Below are positions 56,856 through 64,000 of a DNA stretch of 64,000 nt, one piece after another (position 1 is the stretch's first letter; each line of letters begins with the position of its first letter). The position numbers and the translations under genes were made by a program. The notes under the pieces were generated by a model. It was not told the DNA's origin. It saw only the letters and a list, made by a program, of their open reading frames with translations, and searched no databases. This DNA comes from Antitrichia curtipendula (Eukaryota; Streptophyta; Bryopsida; Hypnales; Leucodontaceae). The DNA lies in assembly GCA_951230915.1 (NCBI GenBank), contig OX579639.1, positions 19,530,001-19,594,000 of the forward strand. Reading direction: 5' to 3'.

Positions 56856-58359
56856 CCCCTAAATGCCCAAGCCTTTCCAAGTGCATTTTGTTTATGAAAA
56901 AAGAGCATGGACTTATAGTTAGCCCCAACAAAGCAAATTGTTCTTTTTTCAAAATCTAACCATATAGATGTTTAAAGAGCTTGCTAATTAGTATGTATAC
57001 CAATTTTCAACGCAAAATTGCATAGGAGTTGTGAGATTATAACAAGAGAAGTTTGTGTTTTATATTTTCAGCATGATGTACATCCCCACAATGGAACTGA
57101 AATTTGCATATAAAAGTTTTTTGAAATTAGAGGTGACATGAACAACTAATAATTGTGTTAGCACACTAAAGTATACTTTCAAAAAACTTAATTTTATACA
57201 AAAAGCTATTAAACTCATCACACAATCCACCTTGCAATTGTTGAGATGCAAATTCTTTTAAATATAAAAATCACAAATAACTCCAAATCAATATTTTCTT
57301 TAGAAAAATTTCAATGGTGAAAATTTTGAAAGCACTTTACTCTTTCGATTGGGACAATTTTCAAAGCAAATGGATAAGTACAAGTTTTTAGATCTGAAAT
57401 CAAATGAAATTGCTCAAAGTTGGAAAATGAAGTAAAATTAGCAAGCTTTACTCTTCCACTAATGGCCATGTATGGCTTTGGAGACTTCTCAATAATCAGA
57501 TATGTATCTTTTTCAGTGAAAAATGAAAGTTTTCAATAGTTAACCCTAAAAACTGCCCGAAAAAAATTTAAAAACGGTCAGCCGAATTTAACTGCCCACA
57601 GCAAAAGGAGTTCAAAATTTTTGATCGACCATATATGGTCGATCGGGCAGTTAGGGGTTAAGAGTAAGGTAGATTCCTTATTTGCTTCTAAAATTTTGTA
57701 TAAGTATACCTAACAAGATGAAGTACTTGATGGTGCAGAGGATCAATTTCGTTTAAAGCAAATATTTTACTCCAAGATGGCTTGAAGTTTGTTGACCCCA
57801 TTTCACAAGAATGAAAAAAAATCCTTTCTCACTTCAAACATTAAAATTAATTGTAAGGAGGTCTACACTTAGTCTAGAGTTGCAAGCTAAGTTTGAGTTG
57901 CACATGGCTCCAGACAATAAATGCATTATGATCCACCACTACACCTTGACTTAAACTCTAAACTTATGATTCTTGTCGTGAATTACAGTCTTCGGTTCCA
58001 CATATTAGATGCTTGGAAGTTTCATTGGTGGAAGCAAAACTATGGACAAAACTAAAAAAAAACTCCATTTTGGACCCCAAAAGACTTTGATTCCCATTTC
58101 TTTGTTCTTTGTTATTCAAAGCAGAAGAAACCCCAAATTTCCTTCTATTTTATGATTAACTCTATTATAATCTTTCAATCCACAAGGTCAAATTATAGAC
58201 TAGATTTTTTCCCACACATTTTTATAATTATAATCTACTATACTATTGTATGGTTGAAGTTAACAAAATGATTACATCTTCAATTTTGGCCAATGTACTA
58301 AAAAATGGCAATCTTTGACAATTTCTATTGAGAATCACATTTGGTCCTTTGGAGGTTAA
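56852..58359. mobile_element. TTAA-type composite (subfamily B left end; further end at 58,359)
   Basis: The left end TTAACCCCTAAATGCCC and the following 200 bp match subfamily B (CTAACCATA...GAGCTTGCTAATT). A right-type end, GGTCCTTTGGAGGTTAA, closes at 58,359. A complete small element (57,540-57,661) sits inside. Whether this is one long copy or two fused copies is unresolved. Confidence 0.45.
57540..57661. mobile_element. Smallest TTAA-bounded element (122 bp)
   Basis: It starts TTAACCCTAAAAACTGCCCG and ends CGGGCAGTTAGGGGTTAA. The right half folds on itself through GATCGACCATATATGGTCGATC-type pairing. It is the shortest member of the TTAA group here and probably the minimal mobile unit. 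Confidence 0.7.
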
Positions 58360-58590
58360 TGCTTTATGATTTTTTTTGCGTACTCCTTAATTAGTTTCCT
58401 GTCATCTAAAGATGGAAAATATAGAAATAGAATAATATCCTAATAGAACTCACTCTCTAGTATAATAAGTTCCAAACTATGGGAGACGATCAAATAAGAC
58501 AAATCTATGCTAGTAGGTTCATTATCAAATTAGCTAGGTAACACAATCCAAAAACAAAGAGATTTGAATTCAGCAATTATCACTTTTCAA

Positions 58591-59518
58591 TTAACCCCTA
58601 GAATTCCATGACTATGTTTCACTGAAAACGCTCAAGAACTGCCATTTTTAGTACAAGCACCAAATTTTTGAAATAAATTTTTTTTTGACACATGCAACCA
58701 TAGGATCTTGTAGTATGCTGACTTGAGATCATGTGGTAAAAATTTCAAAAATTTCCACCGCGTGGATTGCAAGATATAAGCATTCAAAATCATTGAAATT
58801 GTTTTGTGGCCCTGAAAAAACCGGGCAGCTGCATTTCAGAAGCTCACTTTTCTATGAAAAAATGTCCAAAATGGTGGTGCTTCATTGAATTCTTTTTCCT
58901 AGACGAGTTTGCTACAAGCTTAAAAATTCTCACATCATTTGAAATTGTACAACATATAGGAAAAAAATAGTAAGTAGAACGAAGTAGAGAATGATTCAAA
59001 TTACAAAATTGTTAAGAATTTAGTTATGGGATTGAAAATGCCAATCCAATGGTCAAAATGTTGTAATGAACAATATATATTCTATGGTTTTATTTTTTTC
59101 AAAAAATATTGAAAATTGAGTAAGATAAAGGACTTCAAAGTTTATTCTAGAGTAGATATTCCATAACTGCCTGCAAACTAAAACTCCTCATAACTTTTGA
59201 CTCATTGGTCAAAATGGAATGATCAAAAGCTTTTCACGTATATATAACTCTAGAAAATCAATTTCAAATTTTTGTTTCTGAAAAAAGTGATTTAATCTGA
59301 TCTGCCCAGACTGCCTGACCGAGAAAAAAAGTAATATATTAGGCCATAACTTTTGACTAATATTTCTAAATGTCATGAAATTTAGTGTGTATAAAAGATA
59401 TTCCTCGCGCACAACTTCTATTAAAATTTCAGCCAAAAATATGAAAATCTCTAGTCATAGGTACCTGCCCAAAATTTCTATACTGCCAAGTAACGCATGC
59501 TGGTCCCTTAGGGGTTAA
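58591..59518. mobile_element. TTAA-bounded element (subfamily A, 928 bp)
   Basis: The left end is TTAACCCCTAGAATTCC and the right end GGTCCCTTAGGGGTTAA. Body homologous to 11,954-12,907 in inverse orientation (for example GTACAAGCACCAAATTTT against AAAATTTCGTACTTGTAC; AACTGCCATTTTTAGTAC). Both ends are intact. Non-coding. Confidence 0.72.
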
Positions 59519-60082
59519 GCAAAATCCATAAATAAAAAAATTCACAGATACATATCACACATTCACCAACTTCAAATCAAACATTCATTATACAACTAAA
59601 AAGTACATACAATTTTCATAATCCAATGACCACCCAACTTCTTACAATTCCAAGTTGGTACAATGACTCCTAAAAGTAATAGGCCACCATATAAATTGCT
59701 CTCATAAACTAAGAAATTAAAATTTTGAAGTGAAATTACGATATGTTATTGTACTAAGGGGATTCTACTTTCATGTGCAATTTCACTTACAATGGACTAT
59801 ATTTAGACCTATTATTATTTGAATGAGATTTCTATGTAAAATTAATTTTTTTGTGAGAAGCCAAAATATTTCATTTTCTGGTATAATAAGAATGTACATC
59901 TTGACTACAAATCACATGTTCCAAGTTTCATGAATTTTGGATTTTTAGTGATTGAAATCTTATTGATTGAAATTTGACCTCAATTTTTGACTTTTTTATT
60001 TTTCACTTCATAAATTGCAAAAATATAAGAAACCAAATATAGTCCACTTGGTCTCGACTTGCACACTCTCTCATGGTAGGTA
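59519..60082. other. AT-rich intergenic sequence, nothing identified
   Basis: No gene, terminal motif or structured repeat was seen between the last TTAA element and the kinase pseudogene. If the kinase once had an extracellular domain, it has been lost or lies elsewhere. Confidence 0.4.
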
Positions 60083-61343
60083 GTGAGTGAAAACAATTGG
60101 TCAAAGAAGCATCTAAATAGGCCAAGGCAGTCATCCACAGAGCACACATTCAAAATCGTGGCAGCCGTTCTCGGTGCAGTGGTGGTGATCCTCGGCCTCT
60201 TGCTGTGCACGTGCAAATGGCGCCTGTGTTCTTGGAACGGTGGGGACGGTGGGGACGCTGCACAAGAGAAGTGGATGGAGGCCAAAGGATTCATGGTAAA
60301 GTTCTCGTATGGGAAGATTGCAATCATGACTGCAGCCCAAATCGGGGAGGGTGGCTGTGGCACCATGTTCATGAGCCATGTTGGCAACATGCAGTGGCAG
60401 TGAAGCGCCTCATCGAGGACACCAGCCGCGTGGAACAAGAGTTTCTGTAGGAGGTTGAAAGCATCGGCACAATCCATCACATCCATCTCGTCTCCCTGAT
60501 GGGCTACTGTGCCGATGGGCACCAGAAGATACTCGTCTACGAGTATGTGGTACGAGGCTCCATGGGCAGAGTGTTGTTTCGTGCGGAGGAGCATGGGCAA
60601 GTGTTGGACTGAGGTCGTGGTTCGCCGTTGCCATCCAAACGGCCCGAGGCTTAACGTATTTGCACGAGGATTGAGAGCAGAGGTTTATCCACTTCGACGT
60701 CAAGCCTGAGAACATTCTCCTCGACTCCGCCTACTCCGCCAAGGTGGCGGATTTCGGGCTGTCCCGCATCTTGAGCCGCGACCAGACACGCACGGTGACG
60801 TCGCACACCCGCGGGACCACTGGGTACCTGACCCCCGAGTGGACGAATAATCAGGTGGCCATCACGAGCAAGACAAATGTGTTCAGCTACGACATGGGTG
60901 TTGTTGAAGATCATCAACAGGCGACGCAACCTGCGCACAATCACAAACGAATTCGATGCGCCGGACGTGTACTTCCCCACATGGGCATTCCCCAAACCCG
61001 ACACGAACGGACTGATGGAGGTAGTGGACCAGTCGCTGCTGGGATCCGTTGTGGACCGCCGGGTGCACAGGTGGTGTTCTGGTGCATCAACGAGAAGCCG
61101 CACCTGCGCCCGTCCATGAACGAGGTGGTGCAGATGCTACAAGGCCTGCTCCCCATCCCACTCCCCGTGCAACAGCCCGCTTTCTTGGATAACTTGGTCG
61201 ACTGGAACGTCGAGGGCTTCAGCTGTACTCAGTCCAGTCGCTTAAATCTCTACTCCTCCAACTCTACATCATCTTCCCTGGAGATAGATCACGAGAATAA
61301 TCCTGCTCGTAAGCCATTTCTCAGCTCTAGCTCCCGAACATAG
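60083..61343 (+). pseudogene. Receptor-like kinase pseudogene (S-domain/SD2-type kinase, 5' truncated)
   Basis: A membrane helix (FKIVAAVLGAVVVILGLLLC) is followed by a kinase: glycine loop GEGGCGTMF, VKRLIED lysine, LVYEYVVRGSM hinge, HFDVKPEN catalytic loop (non-RD), DFGLSRIL and GTTGYLTPEW. The order and wording match plant SD2/LRK10-like receptor kinases, which sit in the plasma membrane. It is broken at least six times: frameshift before 60,391, TAG at 60,448, one-base loss at about 60,610, TGA at 60,672, frameshift near 60,898 and another near 61,070. No extracellular lectin-like domain lies upstream. The lesions spread over the whole kinase rule out a simple intron explanation. Composition is still gene-like, so the loss is not very old. 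Confidence 0.88.
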
Positions 61344-61969
61344 ACTTCTGAATCAACAGCATAGACCAATCAAACAAGATCAAAATGATAATTTTTCAAG
61401 TCACTTGATCTGCAGAGTACACAGGCGCACATGTTTACAATTGGGTTGCCTTCTCAACATTTACTGCCATTTGCATCGTACATAGTTCAGAATCACAGAT
61501 AATAACGTTCGACAGGCACCGTGACCCCTCCATCTTAATCCACATTCTCAAGACGTTCATTGCAACAGGCAGCACATGCTCGACGAGCACGCAGCACGCT
61601 TGCACGCATGTACGCATCCAGCACGCCAGTGTGTGAAACTCAATCACCCATAAATAAGTGAATTCACCTCCTTCATGAGTGAATGGACACACAGCATGTC
61701 GAGTCCCGAAACAACAATCTTAAGACATGCACCATTAGACCTCATTGTGGGCCTTGCACTGTCCTACCTATGCTCTCTGACTGCCGACGAAAATTGGATC
61801 TAAGTGCTGCCACTCACCTCATCGTATTTGCAACAATGGTGACAGTACAGTGTAGAACTCACTCTAGCAGTCGGAAAGAATGAACTCATAGCCCTCCGCC
61901 AGAAGCCCACGTGATGAGAAAGGATAGAAAGGCGCGCGCAGAGCAGAACAGAGGAGTGGTGACCAAACC
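61344..61969. other. Intergenic region between kinase pseudogene and DUF1997 gene
   Basis: Moderately CpG-rich, probably holding the 3' untranslated part of the minus-strand DUF1997 gene near 61,850-61,969. No further gene is recognised; open frames at 61,435-61,883 are short and overlap on both strands. Confidence 0.4.
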
Positions 61970-62902
61970 CTAAAGCTCGCCGGTGCCCACAGGCTTGCGC
62001 GAGGTGTCACCGGACGCCCAGGCATAGTAATCTTTCCCAAGTTGCGACAGGAAGCGCGGGAGCATGAGCTTGAGCAGCTGGGCCAGGACCTTGTTGGCAC
62101 TGCCTTCGATGGCCGGCACAGGAATGGCCCGGAACGAAAAGGGAATGTCCACCGTGACCTCCAGAGTGGTGTCCGAAACGAGTTGCCGGGCAGAAGGCGA
62201 CTTCTCGCTCACTCGCCACGATACCTTGTTCACCATGCTGGCGGAGAATTTCTGGTTCTGCGCCACCACAATGGGCGAGCCTTCCAGGGTGCACGACAGC
62301 AGGCGAATGCAGCACCCGTCGGGCAGCTCCTCCACGCGCACCAGGAGCACCGGCCCCACCTCAAAGTTGAAGAACTTGAAGCGATGGGCGTAGCACTTGA
62401 ACATGGTGTCATCCACGCGCTCGATGCGCTCCGCATCCAACACCGAGTACTGGCTCGCAGGCAGCGCCATGTACTCCGCCAGTGGCCTTGCCACTTCTTC
62501 CAGTTCATAGGTCTCCGTCCGCTGGGCCATGAATTTCGCCCGTGGTCCCGAGCTCTTCTCGTTCGAGGAGGCAGAGGCAGCCGCAACGTCGGAGACCTCA
62601 TCGTTGCTGCTGCCTGTGACGCTGGACGCTTTCGTGACGACACTTCGACTTCTTTGCGAATTTCGGACATGCATCTCTTGGACAGGCCCCCCGAACGAGG
62701 AAGAAGAGATCATCTTTCGGTGGTGCAAACGGGCTGAACACGAAGGGATGCGCCGACGACAAAGGGAGGCAGATTGCGGGGACCAGAAATGGGGTTTAGG
62801 AGGAGCGAGAGACAATAGCAAGGAGTGTGATGAGGGTACACAGGTTTGGGCGGCCATGGCGGAAGGCACACTACAGACGACCGCCATTGCTCCTGGCGCC
62901 AT
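61970..62902 (-). CDS. DUF1997 family protein, probably plastid-targeted, intronless
   Basis: The frame from ATG 62,902 to TAG 61,970 gives 310 residues. Residues 1-120 are Ser/Ala/Arg-rich with few acidic residues at the start, as in a chloroplast transit peptide. From about 124 the DUF1997 domain follows: FMAQRTETYELEE, LPASQYSVLDAERIERV, FKFFNFEVGPVLLVRVE, SCTLEGSPIVVAQNQKFSAS and a C-terminal SANKVLAQLLKLMLPRFL segment. The family is conserved in cyanobacteria, algae and plants, pointing to a plastid role, but the biochemical function is not known. Further ATGs at codons 6 and 16 could serve as start; upstream codons to 63,013 lack an ATG. The kinase pseudogene lies downstream in the opposite orientation (convergent). 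Confidence 0.88.
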   Translation of the reverse strand: MAPGAMAVVCSVPSAMAAQTCVPSSHSLLLSLAPPKPHFWSPQSASLCRRRIPSCSARLHHRKMISSSSFGGPVQEMHVRNSQRSRSVVTKASSVTGSSNDEVSDVAAASASSNEKSSGPRAKFMAQRTETYELEEVARPLAEYMALPASQYSVLDAERIERVDDTMFKCYAHRFKFFNFEVGPVLLVRVEELPDGCCIRLLSCTLEGSPIVVAQNQKFSASMVNKVSWRVSEKSPSARQLVSDTTLEVTVDIPFSFRAIPVPAIEGSANKVLAQLLKLMLPRFLSQLGKDYYAWASGDTSRKPVGTGEL

Positions 62903-63835
62903 CCACAACAGCGCAATCCTCAGAAACACCCCCACCAAGTTTGTCGTCGCAGTTTCATCCCCGGCCACAAGCAAGCGCCGGGTCCCAAAATCCGAAGTGC
63001 TCCACAAATGCAATCATCAAAAACGCTCCACGCAATCCCCAGGAGAAAACGCTCTCCCACTGCAAAAGCACGTGTCTGGAAACCCTTTCTGCATGCACTC
63101 AGATGACGATAACCACAACCTGAAGAAATTTACAAATGTACAGCAATAATCCTCTTCTTTCTAGACAAAAAGAGAAAGCGACACACCTTCGGAGCTTCTA
63201 ATAATAAGTACTCAAGCAATCTGCACTGCAGGGAAGCAACAAGAGGGCTGAACAAGATGGCTCAGGTCGAAAACTTCGCTCCGCATTTCACGTTACAGCG
63301 GATGAAGATGGATAAGAAATGGGATGCAAAAGAGGGAGGGAGGGCGGGACTCAGTCCGTCTGGTCATTGACCTCCGGTTCAGTTGATGATATGGGGTGAA
63401 AAATCTAATGAGCCTCATGCCACGCAGGCAAACCTGTCGTACGTCGTGAAGGATGGAGCCAGCGCTCCGTCCGTTCGGTTCTGACGGTTTGACAATTCAA
63501 TGTTCTCAGGGACCTATTCACAACAATCGAGTAACATCATACAACACGGAGCCATCTCGATGTCAAACTTGGTTGGCTCTTCAGGAACCGCCAAATATTG
63601 CCCTAGGCCACAAAGCAGTTTCTTTGTCACTAACTTGTCCATACAAGAACACCGAGCGTCCGAGACATCATCATCTCATCCAGACCTCCTTTATGTAAAC
63701 TTACTGGTAACTTACAAAGATGCAGCGCAGCTGTGCTATGGTCTTACTTCCATGCAAATGCCATGACAGTCTGCGCCTGTTTTAACAGTCTTAATAGTTA
63801 GAGAGAAACTCCAACGTCGCTACAAAAGCCGTGTT
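62903..63835. other. Spacer upstream of DUF1997 and downstream of the next minus-strand gene
   Basis: GC-richer than the repeat regions. It should contain the DUF1997 promoter and leader (62,903 to about 63,200) and the 3' untranslated region of the gene ending at 63,836. Short overlapping open frames on the plus strand (62,529-63,149, 63,453-63,766) show no recognisable family. Confidence 0.4.
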
Positions 63836-64000
63836 CTAATCAGAATCTGTCGAACTGTCATACGCTCTCTCACTGTACGCACCAGCTAGGTTACCCAAAA
63901 CTTCGGCCAAGTCAAGAGACTCCTCTTTCGCAAACCCCCAGTCCTCTAACACCCCAGCGCCAACTGACGCCCGTGAAAGGCCCAGTTTGCGGAAACTCAT
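63836..64000 (-). CDS. C-terminal end of an unidentified protein (runs off the window)
   Basis: The minus frame is open from the window edge to TAG at 63,836-63,838. It reads ...KLGLSRASVGAGVLEDWGFA... and ends ERAYDSSTDSD, 54 residues. Codon composition is gene-like, and an acidic, serine-rich tail is plausible for a C-terminus. An ATG coincides with the window edge by chance or could be internal. The family is not recognised. Confidence 0.45.
   Translation of the reverse strand: MSFRKLGLSRASVGAGVLEDWGFAKEESLDLAEVLGNLAGAYSERAYDSSTDSD

Noticed and set aside
62042..62737. 231-codon plus-strand frame
   Set aside because: It is the antisense shadow of the DUF1997 gene and has no independent support.

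Overview
The window looks like nuclear DNA of a land plant. Three protein families found here are essentially plant-specific or typical of plants (DUF688, DUF247 and a chloroplast-type DUF1997 protein). There is also a plant receptor-kinase remnant, GT-AG introns of 0.3-0.8 kb, and many CACTA-type fold-back elements ending in CACTACAAG. The genes are CpG-rich islands in a very AT-rich, repeat-dominated background. The species cannot be named from the sequence. A non-flowering lineage is possible, but that is a guess.

Layout. Bases 1-26,000 are almost entirely non-coding: stacked non-autonomous DNA transposons, hairpins, homopolymers and a few GC-richer patches that may be worn gene fragments (8.4, 14.0-14.5, 17.3-17.8, 19.4-20.8 kb). 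At 26,340-32,028 on the minus strand I reconstruct a six-exon DUF688 gene of about 1,036 residues, in which every junction keeps the reading frame. Bases 32,100-45,000 are again transposons, including a near-perfect palindromic CACTA MITE (36,255-36,457) and a 2 kb CACTA element (37,111-39,149). At 46,425-48,540 on the plus strand is a two-exon DUF247 gene whose single intron carries a 197 bp CACTA MITE. Bases 48,700-59,520 hold a dense pile of TTAA-bounded elements, one interrupted by a 2.9 kb CACTA element. The last 4 kb is gene-dense: a receptor-like kinase pseudogene (60,083-61,343), an intact intronless DUF1997 gene (61,970-62,902, minus) and the C-terminal end of a further minus-strand gene running off the window (63,836-64,000).

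The most unusual feature is a set of at least twelve elements whose ends read TTAA-CCC(C/T)TAAAG... and ...CTTTAGGGG-TTAA. A TTAA target with CCYT termini is the hallmark of the piggyBac superfamily, which as far as I know is poorly documented in land plants. The copies fall into several subfamilies of about 120, 245, 640-950 and 970 bp. None encodes a visible transposase, so all appear to be non-autonomous. CACTA insertions into them give a relative chronology. No LTR-retrotransposon coding domain was noticed, which is unusual for a plant repeat landscape of this density. No operons, CRISPR arrays or RNA genes were found. The genes do not form an obvious pathway.
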